NCBI GenBank assembly: GCA_023251255.1
Contig: JAHEZD010000052.1
Location: forward strand, 1-40,442
DNA length: 40,442 bases
Origin: Chitinophagaceae bacterium
Lineage (GTDB): Bacteria > Bacteroidota > Bacteroidia > Chitinophagales > Chitinophagaceae
Reading direction: 5' to 3'
The position numbers were made by a program, and so were the translations under genes. Below the pieces are notes generated by a model, which was given only the letters and a program-made list of their open reading frames with translations, was not told where the DNA came from and did not search any database. Of the stretch, positions 8,501-15,083 are shown piece by piece; the stretch's first letter is position 1; every line of letters begins with the position of its first letter.

Positions 8501-9760
8501 TCCTTCTTTAGAACGTACATACAATTGGTTTATCTGTTTCCAACATCTGAACTCTTGAAATAAAGGATGAGATGTTGCAATTACCTTTTCTTCTTTTTCA
8601 AACTGACACTTACTAATAAGTTCTGTTTGGGACTTTAGGGGTCGTTGATAATAAATTACCTGCTCTTTAATGATATACTTTAAACCACCTTCAAAACCTT
8701 GTTGCCTTAACCCTTTTTGTGTTTGGCTTGAACCAGGGTATAAATAATTAACTATTGTTGTTAATTTCTCATTAGGGCAATTATTTAAGATTGAATGATG
8801 CTTAGCTTGTTCTTCCCAAATGGCATCAAACTCTTCTTGGTAACGTTGTCTAAGTATAACCCTATTTCTGATTTTAGTCCATCTGCTGTTTAACAAATCC
8901 CTTAGCAGAAGTTGTCCTATAAAAAGCTTATCTGTTTTAATAGTCTCTTCAGTAGCTTCCATTTGCTTTTTCCAATTGGTCTTTTGGGGCAAAGCAATTA
9001 TTATGTTTTCTCCTTTCTTCGTTTGCTTAATCCTTATTTCAAGCTCTTCCTCTTTGCCAACTTCTAAGGTTTGAAGCATTGTATTCCCTTCTTTTTCTTC
9101 ATCGTCAAGCAAAAAGGTTACATCAAATAGTGGAAGTTCTTGACCTTTATTCTTACCCCCTTTTGCTTTATATGTTCTGTCTGATTTCTCAATATTTAGT
9201 ATGCTTACCTTTTGTGTAATTACTTCATACGATTTCTTTTTTTCAGTTTCTTCCTCTATAGTATCGTCTTTCTTCTTTTTTGTTTCATCATTGTTGCTGC
9301 CACCAGCATACCCTCTTAACTGATTAAATTGATACAAGATTTTACCAAAGTCTTTTGCAGCTATTTCTTTCGTAAGTGCATTTACTCTTAACTGACAGTG
9401 ATTTAATGAATCCAATTGCAAGGTTCCTTTTTTAATAGGCAACAGTTCTAAATCCTGTAGTTTAGTAGGTTCAGGAATACCATCTTTAAACTGGAATTGG
9501 TCTGGAAGGATTCCTAGTTCATTTAAAATAAAAAGCAACTTATTTCTACGCAGTTTATAACGTTTGTTCATTTTACGAATGGTTCTTGCCATTCGCCTAT
9601 CTGCATTTTTAGTTATGCCTGCGCCTTTCTCGTAGTCTAATTTATCAGTTCCCATAGGGATGATTCTGCTACCCATACCCAATATTTGTTGTTCGTCTTT
9701 ATCTATCAAAGCCCAACCAACAGAGTTTGTTCCTAAATCAAGCCCAAGAATTTTTTTCAT
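5579..9760 (-). CDS. cas9: Cas9 RNA-guided endonuclease (type II-C)
   Basis: Cas9 uses a crRNA:tracrRNA duplex to cut matching DNA. At 1393 residues this is a long type II-C Cas9, as is usual in Bacteroidota. RuvC-I is 'LGLDLGTNSVGWAL' with Asp8. The Arg-rich bridge helix spans about residues 54-84. RuvC-II is 'IRIELARDLK' with Glu706. The HNH domain has 'YEIDHIVPKSRLFDD' with Asp782 and His783, then the Asn of 'SNKVLV'. RuvC-III is 'HHSIDALVVA' with Asp958. All nuclease residues are present, so double-strand cutting is expected. The C-terminal third, after about residue 1000, should hold the PAM-interacting region; the PAM cannot be read from sequence alone. The gene is markedly AT-rich compared with cas1 and cas2. 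The start 'MKKILGLDLG' is standard. The tracrRNA gene diverges from its 5' end. Confidence 0.98.
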   Translation of the reverse strand: MKKILGLDLGTNSVGWALIDKDEQQILGMGSRIIPMGTDKLDYEKGAGITKNADRRMARTIRKMNKRYKLRRNKLLFILNELGILPDQFQFKDGIPEPTKLQDLELLPIKKGTLQLDSLNHCQLRVNALTKEIAAKDFGKILYQFNQLRGYAGGSNNDETKKKKDDTIEEETEKKKSYEVITQKVSILNIEKSDRTYKAKGGKNKGQELPLFDVTFLLDDEEKEGNTMLQTLEVGKEEELEIRIKQTKKGENIIIALPQKTNWKKQMEATEETIKTDKLFIGQLLLRDLLNSRWTKIRNRVILRQRYQEEFDAIWEEQAKHHSILNNCPNEKLTTIVNYLYPGSSQTQKGLRQQGFEGGLKYIIKEQVIYYQRPLKSQTELISKCQFEKEEKVIATSHPLFQEFRCWKQINQLYVRSKEGTYNEKKGKTIYKYSDRYLTNEQKNTIYLKLQDQKQVGFSDVAKIVGLKNDNTEYLNGLNVKAKLKGCDTTITIKKILGEEFNVIIQHNREIVFKIWDSLFDLKNSGSEYDKKSKKVSSLIDILKNAVDDEKATAIALRLAQSISYPRKYASLSPKAIGNILPLMQLNSNGINLLAKENFGKIKHAIDTGELLEGIEPYMVDYVNSNPEIIETGGMMDSFAASLVYGKHTIDNIKPTIKNYHDIKHNPNRNLRNPIVEQITNEALQVIKAIWKEYKFNPDDLEIRIELARDLKNSASEREKIYKGQLNNQKQNSRIRERLAEEKIPVTDENVVKYKLYEQQKYISPYSGNSLEVSLFDEYEIDHIVPKSRLFDDSISNKVLVEGFLNKEKSNRTAWEYISQQNTMHQICSIERFIDLVNENYFGRKKKNLLLEKIPTDFIERQIKETQYIALAVKAELAQIVGSANVKSSTGMITDFLRSRWGLKKLFMELTESRFKQMELWDSSNKWVNKYFDEDKKRNVYQIKNWSKRYDHRHHSIDALVVALTEQSHIQRLNNLNKELQDWLVKNKDEIKLEVKEDETILEAFFSLEETDRDRIQKRIEGFRKFDSPFNDLVKQTRTHLEAMVVSHKPKDNLTIQINEKTEKKEIKIRGSLHEATLYGKHNGQDTKTVSISNLTAKDIDKIVDPVLKAEINSHRSKSEYGSVKEALTGEGLKAFNESRFQRKKPESLKPPVFKVKIYYNTKEVKESSLQRLYDNNDKLSVKTGGNYLFLVMEKHSSKERVFDIVSLYDAADIAKREWKNQTADFKNTIFQDYLTINKADKVLFALQQNELVYLPENSDDPVLKFTFNEFNKWIHEKENKVKFNKRVYKVVKFTGKDCFFIPHNYANTISISKDLSEEEKAQLKKQYGEKKIPKKELNFEEFGSFGTSAKTEVNEHFVNILIDKKYDIEPVKIQDFCIKIKTDWLGNINLVL

Positions 9761-9796
9761 ATCGTTTCTTTAAGGGTATATCTATATATTTACAAC

Positions 9797-9864
9797 TGAA
9801 AGCAAATCACAATAAGGCTTATGCCGTAGTGAAATTTATTAAGCCGAAGAAATTCGGCTTTTTT
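9797..9864 (+). ncRNA. tracrRNA
   Basis: Bases 9797-9812 match repeat bases 31-46 exactly (16 bases), so a plus-strand transcript would pair with the 5' end of the repeat in a minus-strand crRNA. Downstream is a small GGC-UUAU-GCC hairpin (9816-9825), then an AU-rich linker, then a perfect 8-bp GAAA-tetraloop hairpin followed by a T run. This is the usual layout: anti-repeat, nexus, terminator. A TATATTTA box at 9785-9792 resembles the Bacteroidota -7 element, so transcription may begin at or just before the anti-repeat; the exact 5' end is uncertain. The gene lies head-to-head with cas9. Confidence 0.88.
9841..9864 (+). terminator. Intrinsic terminator ending tracrRNA
   Basis: AAGCCGAA and TTCGGCTT form a perfect 8-bp stem closed by GAAA. 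The T run continues to 9864. It follows the tracrRNA body directly and should also act as its 3' stabilising hairpin. Confidence 0.88.
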
Positions 9865-10166
9865 ATTTCTACCATACAAACTTTCTCTACATCACATATA
9901 ACTACTACTGCAGTGAAAATTGCATTTCTGAATTGGGGGAGTTATAAAAGCAGGATATGAAAATAAGAATATCCTTTTTAGAAAAAAAAGATATTATCCT
10001 GTTTAATCATCATTTATTTTACAATTTTCACTTTTAGCCACTTGTTTGGGCGAGTTTAGAAAAGCAAAAAGCCTCCTGATTTTAATAATCAGGAGGCTTT
10101 AAAGCTCATTTTTTTGGTTCTACATTCAATGAAAACCCTTGTTGACATTGAGTTCTGTGGAAAAAC
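9865..10166. other. Spacer between tracrRNA and array: candidate acquisition (leader) side
   Basis: No gene is supported. The region is AT-rich and contains the pre-crRNA terminator at 10068-10100. The broken repeat lies at the other end of the array, so this side abuts intact repeats and is the likely end for new spacer insertion. In many type II-C loci the acquisition end lies downstream of the crRNA transcript in this way. The last bases before the first repeat are 'gtggaaaaac'. No motif here was tested for integrase binding. Confidence 0.5.
10068..10100 (-). terminator. Intrinsic terminator for the pre-crRNA transcript
   Basis: A perfect 14-bp stem (AAAGCCTCCTGATT paired with its complement) closes a 5-base loop. 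On the minus strand it is followed by a T-rich stretch (TTGCTTTTC), so it would stop transcripts leaving the array toward cas9. This supports minus-strand transcription of the array. The stem could also work weakly on the other strand. Confidence 0.8.
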
Positions 10167-12105
10167 GTTGTTATCAAAGAACGTAAACCCAGAGGTTGAA
10201 AGCAAATCACAACATATGGATGCGTTGCAAATGCTTAAGAAATGTTGTTATCAAAGAACGTAAACCCAGAGGTTGAAAGCAAATCACAACTCCAGCCAAT
10301 CAAGGCTTTCTTCTTCGCCGTTGTTATCAAAGAACGTAAACCCAGAGGTTGAAAGCAAATCACAACGACCCTAACGTTTACGATTTGATTGTGAAGGTTG
10401 TTATCAAAGAACGTAAACCCAGAGGTTGAAAGCAAATCACAACTCGTTTCCTAAACGATTATAAACATTTACGGTTGTTATCAAAGAACGTAAACCCAGA
10501 GGTTGAAAGCAAATCACAACGCACCTATCGGCAGCCCATTCGCCCAGCTTGTTGTTATCAAAGAACGTAAACCCAGAGGTTGAAAGCAAATCACAACTTG
10601 AGTATAGCAAGCAAATCCACAGCTTGTGTTGTTATCAAAGAACGTAAACCCAGAGGTTGAAAGCAAATCACAACTAAGAATTGTTTTAAGTCGATTTGAC
10701 GGATGTTGTTATCAAAGAACGTAAACCCAGAGGTTGAAAGCAAATCACAACAGTATGGCAGATTTGGCATTAGCACGTTCAGTTGTTATCAAAGAACGTA
10801 AACCCAGAGGTTGAAAGCAAATCACAACTTGTTCCTTGAACTTAAGAAAATAGTAAAAGTTGTTATCAAAGAACGTAAACCCAGAGGTTGAAAGCAAATC
10901 ACAACAAGCTGAGGCAACAGGATATGAGGGATTAGGTTGTTATCAAAGAACGTAAACCCAGAGGTTGAAAGCAAATCACAACTCCGCAGCACAAGATATA
11001 CAGCATGATCGTGTTGTTATCAAAGAACGTAAACCCAGAGGTTGAAAGCAAATCACAACTCCACAGCACAAGATATACAGCATGATCGTGTTGTTATCAA
11101 AGAACGTAAACCCAGAGGTTGAAAGCAAATCACAACTCAATCGCTCTTCGATGATCAACGTCATTCGTTGTTATCAAAGAACGTAAACCCAGAGGTTGAA
11201 AGCAAATCACAACACTTCCATCGATAGTGAACGCACCCCCGCCGTTGTTATCAAAGAACGTAAACCCAGAGGTTGAAAGCAAATCACAACTATGAACAAT
11301 GACACCGTTTTTAACCGCTTGTTGTTATCAAAGAACGTAAACCCAGAGGTTGAAAGCAAATCACAACTATGGAGGATGAAGGCAAGAAGCAGGTGTTGTT
11401 GTTATCAAAGAACGTAAACCCAGAGGTTGAAAGCAAATCACAACAGTGGGCAGTTATTATTATCGGTAAGTTTGTTGTTATCAAAGAACGTAAACCCAGA
11501 GGTTGAAAGCAAATCACAACATGATTACAATGCAAAGCTCTATTTCGGAGGTTGTTATCAAAGAACGTAAACCCAGAGGTTGAAAGCAAATCACAACGCT
11601 TAACGTGGAATGGTGTCAAACATTCCGTTGTTATCAAAGAACGTAAACCCAGAGGTTGAAAGCAAATCACAACAAATGGGGCAGGAATGCTGGGCAAGCG
11701 AATGTTGTTATCAAAGAACGTAAACCCAGAGGTTGAAAGCAAATCACAACGCAGGTATGAATATATCCTGGATATTGATGTTGTTATCAAAGAACGTAAA
11801 CCCAGAGGTTGAAAGCAAATCACAACACCACGTTAACCGTAATGGCGGGATATTCGGTTGTTATCAAAGAACGTAAACCCAGAGGTTGAAAGCAAATCAC
11901 AACGATTACGTAAACAATACCCAAATTTGGTTGTTGTTATCAAAGAACGTAAACCCAGAGGTTGAAAGCAAATCACAACTATTTGACCAAAAACCACACC
12001 TGAAATATGTTGTTATCAAAGAACGTAAACCCAGAGGTTGAAAGCAAATCACAACTAGTACACATGTGGGCTGAACTTGTAGCGGGTTGTTATCAAAGAA
12101 CGTAA
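10167..12105 (-). CRISPR. Type II-C CRISPR array: 25 full repeats, 25 spacers, truncated 26th repeat
   Basis: The repeat is 47 bases. On the plus strand it starts GTTGTTATCAAAG and ends CAAATCACAAC. The first full copy is 10167-10213, the last is 12009-12055, and all 25 look identical. Spacers are 30 bases, with six of 29 (the 2nd, 17th, 19th, 21st, 23rd and 24th). The 26th repeat (12086-12105) keeps only its first 20 bases. Transcription is inferred to be on the minus strand, because the crRNA repeat must begin GTTGTGATTTGC to pair with the tracrRNA anti-repeat, and because a terminator lies on the low-coordinate side. The degenerate repeat is therefore at the 5' end of the transcript, a layout known from type II-C. 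Spacers 11 (10983-11012) and 12 (11060-11089) differ at one base. Confidence 0.98.
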
Positions 12106-12149
12106 CATGGGTGGCATCAATACAAAACTGTTCAGTCCAGCTTGTTTTT

Positions 12150-12173
12150 AAACCCCTCGAATTCGAGGGGTTT
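12150..12173 (-). terminator. Perfect palindromic terminator after the lipoprotein genes
   Basis: AAACCCCTCGAA and its exact complement form an uninterrupted 24-base palindrome 12 bases downstream of the 12186 gene's stop on the minus strand. It is flanked by A/T runs on both sides, so it should work in both directions. It separates the inserted genes from the CRISPR array. Confidence 0.75.
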
Positions 12174-12185
12174 TCGAGTGTCTTG

Positions 12186-12593
12186 TTAGTGCATGTCAAA
12201 AAAGGAATTTATCGTCTTGGTAAACTTCATCGCATCTTCTGTTTTCAATATTTCGTAGAAAACCTGTTCTCCTTTCTTTTTAAATAAAACAACATTGTAG
12301 TTGGCCTGAAAGATACTGTCCAGTGCGGATGTTTGAATATGGTACTTGGTAAACGGTACACAGTTTGTATCCCCCATTATCTTAATGCCCTTATATTGTG
12401 AAGTTCGATTGAATTTAAAGTAATCATCAACGCATCCACAACGCGTACAGGAAACGACGATGGCCTTATCCTCGTGGATATAGCGATTATAGATGCTTGT
12501 GGTTGCAAGCTTCTTGTAGGTACATCCAACCACCAAGCAGGAGATGATGAACAGTGCTGTAGCAAACCTACCTGAGCCGGTAATAATACGCAT
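12186..12593 (-). CDS. Small lipoprotein of unknown function
   Basis: The 135-residue product has an N-terminal hydrophobic stretch ending in the lipobox 'LVVGC' (Cys at about residue 24), so it should be a membrane-anchored lipoprotein. The mature part contains a compact 'CTRCGCVDDY' cluster, then a predicted alpha/beta segment up to 'INSFFDMH'. I recognise no family. The ATG at 12593 overlaps the end of the upstream gene by 26 bases, which indicates co-transcription and probably translational coupling. It is the last gene of the three-gene group lying between the two halves of a broken CRISPR repeat. The cysteine cluster could bind metal or form disulphides; this is inference. Confidence 0.7.
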   Translation of the reverse strand: MRIITGSGRFATALFIISCLVVGCTYKKLATTSIYNRYIHEDKAIVVSCTRCGCVDDYFKFNRTSQYKGIKIMGDTNCVPFTKYHIQTSALDSIFQANYNVVLFKKKGEQVFYEILKTEDAMKFTKTINSFFDMH

Positions 12594-13638
12594 TCTCTAG
12601 AGTATTGGTGAATAGTAGGAATCCCTGTTTATAGGCAAAACAGAATTCGGGATGAATTGGATGGGTCAGAATGGAATCACGCATCACTTGCAAGTTCCCA
12701 TTCAAACAGAAATATTCAATTTTCTTGGTGTCGGTTATTTTCTCCGTTTTCATACCTCGCAGCACAAGGATATTTTTGGTATTTTTATTATAGACAAACT
12801 TAAAATTATTTGAATTCGTCACGCTGTACATCCTGACATATGCCAAATCCATATTTTTTGACTGGTCATAATCAAGAAAGTCGGACACATTACTGAGCAC
12901 TCCTTTTTTCATGAACTGTTTGCTGTTACGATTGTACAAATAGATGGAATCGAAAAAACTGAACCCGTAGAGCAGCAGTGAATCATCGACCGATTTAATA
13001 TAGCTATCCGTATAATACGATTTTCCGTTACGGTAGCGTTTTGGATGGTGCAATATGGAATCCACCACGGTGAACTCGCCTGACCCATTATCCCTGCCAA
13101 CAATGCACGCGGTGGCAGCGAGAAAATTATTTTTGGGTTCCGTTGTCCGGTACCTTACGTATATGTACGGTTCGGCAACTTCGAAGGTGGGCTGCTGGTA
13201 TTGATTGAAGTTTTTGCCTCGCATAAGCCCAGCAATATTTCTCTGTGATATTCTCGTTATTCGTTCCGGACTGAGCAGGTATGTATTTAAACGGCGGCTT
13301 GTTATGTCGAGAATGTAAATAAGCGAATCGTTGAGGGTAACTTCATAATCGCTATGCTTGAACGGGCTATCGGGGAAGCTTACCACCCGCTGTTTCCATG
13401 TTGAAAGATTGGTGAGCATCAATCCATAAGGTCGTACCGCATATATGATAAACGAAGTGTCGTTAAGTAACGCTTGATGTACACCAAATTGCTTTATAAG
13501 CGGGGCAGAAGCAGCAAATACCCCCTTTGTGTTAATGACTGAATCAATGGCCAATGCCTTAGTAAATGATTTTTGTGGGGGAATGCCGCAACTTCCAATG
13601 ACTATAAATAAGGATACAAAATAAATTAGTCGCTGCAT
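12568..13638 (-). CDS. Lipoprotein, possibly beta-propeller fold
   Basis: The 356-residue product begins 'MQRLIYFVSLFIVIGSC', a short signal peptide with a lipobox, so it should be an exported lipoprotein. The rest is rich in beta-strand-like segments with recurring patterns such as 'LNDSLIYILDI', 'VDDSLLLYGFSF' and 'NNFKFVYNKNTK'. These suggest repeated blades, as in the 6-bladed propeller or DUF4221-like lipoproteins of Bacteroidota; I could not confirm the family. It lies 66 bases downstream of the 13705 gene, with a strong hairpin between them, and overlaps the next gene. No enzymatic motif is visible. The function is unknown. Confidence 0.7.
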   Translation of the reverse strand: MQRLIYFVSLFIVIGSCGIPPQKSFTKALAIDSVINTKGVFAASAPLIKQFGVHQALLNDTSFIIYAVRPYGLMLTNLSTWKQRVVSFPDSPFKHSDYEVTLNDSLIYILDITSRRLNTYLLSPERITRISQRNIAGLMRGKNFNQYQQPTFEVAEPYIYVRYRTTEPKNNFLAATACIVGRDNGSGEFTVVDSILHHPKRYRNGKSYYTDSYIKSVDDSLLLYGFSFFDSIYLYNRNSKQFMKKGVLSNVSDFLDYDQSKNMDLAYVRMYSVTNSNNFKFVYNKNTKNILVLRGMKTEKITDTKKIEYFCLNGNLQVMRDSILTHPIHPEFCFAYKQGFLLFTNTLENAYYYRLR

Positions 13639-13658
13639 GGAACAAGGTTAAAGATGAA

Positions 13659-13682
13659 ACGGCTCTGGTATACCAGAGCCGT
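13659..13682 (-). terminator. Hairpin between the first and second lipoprotein genes
   Basis: A perfect palindrome (ACGGCTCTGG...CCAGAGCCGT) sits between two minus-strand genes. Only a short T stretch follows on that strand, so it may be a leaky terminator that lowers expression of the two downstream genes relative to the first. Confidence 0.5.
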
Positions 13683-13704
13683 CCAAAAATACTGTATTGA
13701 TGAC

Positions 13705-14217
13705 TTATTCATCTACCTTTCTCGTGAACACAAGAACAACAGAATCGTCCGAAAACGTCTGCCCTGCAAATATCCCCATGGAAGTATCGGCCGCAACCTG
13801 AACTTTGTAGGTTCCAGCCTTTAAAGCATCGACGATATCAGGCCTGGTATTAATATCTGGAAAAACGTGTACCAGTTCATCCATATCTGTTGAATTAAAA
13901 TAGTCGAGCGTTTTACCATCGTGGTAAAAGGTCAAAAAATTCTCCGTCGCTGCCCTTTGTGCTGGGCTAAGAACTGTGTAAGGTGCAACTTGATTGGTGG
14001 CACAACCTGCACAGGTCGGGGTCTTTCCACAATTGGTTCCGCTTGGAATGCACCGGTACTCGTCTGGGTCCCCAGCAAGAGCCAAGCCGCGGGCATTTAT
14101 CCAGACACGTTTTTGATATTGCAGGTTATAAACTACCGGAGGTACATCCCCTCCGCAGGATTGCAGTAAAAAAGATGCACCAATTAAATAAACGGCGAGT
14201 GTTAAAATGCGTCTCAT
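13705..14217 (-). CDS. Small cysteine-containing lipoprotein, unknown function
   Basis: The 170-residue product starts 'MRRILTLAVYLIGASFLLQSC', a signal peptide with lipobox 'LLQSC'. A four-cysteine segment follows at about residues 56-72 ('CIPSGTNCGKTPTCAGC'), then a longer region without cysteines ending 'VVLVFTRKVDE'. I recognise no family. It is the first gene of the group and lies closest to the 14326-14348 half repeat. Bacteroidota often pair small cysteine-bearing exported proteins with propeller lipoproteins (NVEALA-type pairs). The arrangement here is reminiscent of that, but the sequence does not match that family. Export is well supported; any function is not. Confidence 0.7.
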   Translation of the reverse strand: MRRILTLAVYLIGASFLLQSCGGDVPPVVYNLQYQKRVWINARGLALAGDPDEYRCIPSGTNCGKTPTCAGCATNQVAPYTVLSPAQRAATENFLTFYHDGKTLDYFNSTDMDELVHVFPDINTRPDIVDALKAGTYKVQVAADTSMGIFAGQTFSDDSVVLVFTRKVDE

Positions 14218-14325
14218 TAAGCTAGGTTTTAGGTTAAAAGTAGATTACTAAATAAATGTATAACTAAATTGCATTAAAAAATGCAAAACCATTTGGATAT
14301 TTTTTTTAATATAGCGCGACAGGTG

Positions 14326-14348
14326 AGAGGTTGAAAGCAAATCACAAC
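14326..14348 (-). repeat. Orphan 3' half of the CRISPR repeat (bases 25-47)
   Basis: Bases 14326-14348 equal repeat bases 25-47 exactly (23 bases, ending CAAATCACAAC on the plus strand). The truncated repeat at 12086-12105 holds bases 1-20. The two pieces are complementary parts of one repeat, missing only four bases between them. No further repeat follows on the right, so this is probably the original outer edge of the array. The match runs through the repeat's 3' end and stops there, and the tracrRNA scaffold does not follow it, which makes a second tracrRNA unlikely. Confidence 0.85.
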
Positions 14349-15083
14349 GATGAATGATGGCCTTCAAACCAAAAGCACTGGTTTTTCCACCCATTCCTTG
14401 ACACTGCTTTTATAATTGTTCAACCCTGCCTGATTTCTAATTATGGCAAATTCGCCATCCTTGGCTTTGAGCATATCAGTCAAAGAAATAAGATCCTGTC
14501 CCTTTTACGGGATAACAGTTATTTCGGTTCATGGACGAATAATCAACGGCTATGGACGGCCACGGACAGATAATACAACCAGTAGTCCCCAAGTATACCT
14601 ATAACGAAGGATAAACGAAGGATAATCGAAGGATGAGTATACCTTGAGTACACCTACAGCATACCATGACAATAGTTCCCCCACCCAATAACACCCATCT
14701 TCCCCAGTTAGTCAAGTTCCAACCTTTCCCTTCTCCACAATCACCAATTAACGAATTAACCAGTTAACCAATTAACCTGTCTTGTACTGAAAACACTTTA
14801 CAAATGGACTTCCTACCAGTAGCTGCCTTCGACATGCTCAGGCTGACATCGTTCTTCGCAAGTCCCTTTTTTTCGAAGAGGAGATTGCTTTTTAAGTGAT
14901 ACGCCTTCGTAAATAAAGATTGCTTCCTTCATCAGCAATAACGGAAATTGCTTTGTTCCCTTCCTCACAACGCCACAGGAACATTCCCCACAACAACCCA
15001 TACCCCCTTGCTACGAAGGAAGCAATTCCACCCCTACCGGCCACTCCCTACCCACCATTCACCATTCACCATTCACCCTTCCA
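14349..15083. other. Gene-poor spacer with short dispersed repeats
   Basis: No convincing gene. The region holds short internal repeats ('gaaggataaacgaagg' types near 14597-14632), 'aaccaattaacc' units near 14750-14780, and fragments of the dispersed 'ttcgacatgctcaggctgacat' repeat near 14827. The first 30 bases may be the flank of the ancestral CRISPR array. Confidence 0.6.

Noticed and set aside
9727-9960. Small plus-strand frame over the tracrRNA region
   Set aside because: It overlaps the cas9 start and the tracrRNA hairpins and does not resemble a protein.
10235-12199. Open frames through the CRISPR array giving repeated peptides
   Set aside because: They are frames of the repeat itself, with no start or composition of a gene.
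14331-14348. Second tracrRNA anti-repeat near 14330
   Set aside because: The match extends to repeat bases 25-47 and stops at the repeat's end, the sequence after it does not contain the tracrRNA scaffold, and it complements the truncated repeat at 12086.
14813-15001. Short minus-strand frame with a Cys-rich start
   Set aside because: It lies in dispersed-repeat sequence, has no signal and no family likeness.
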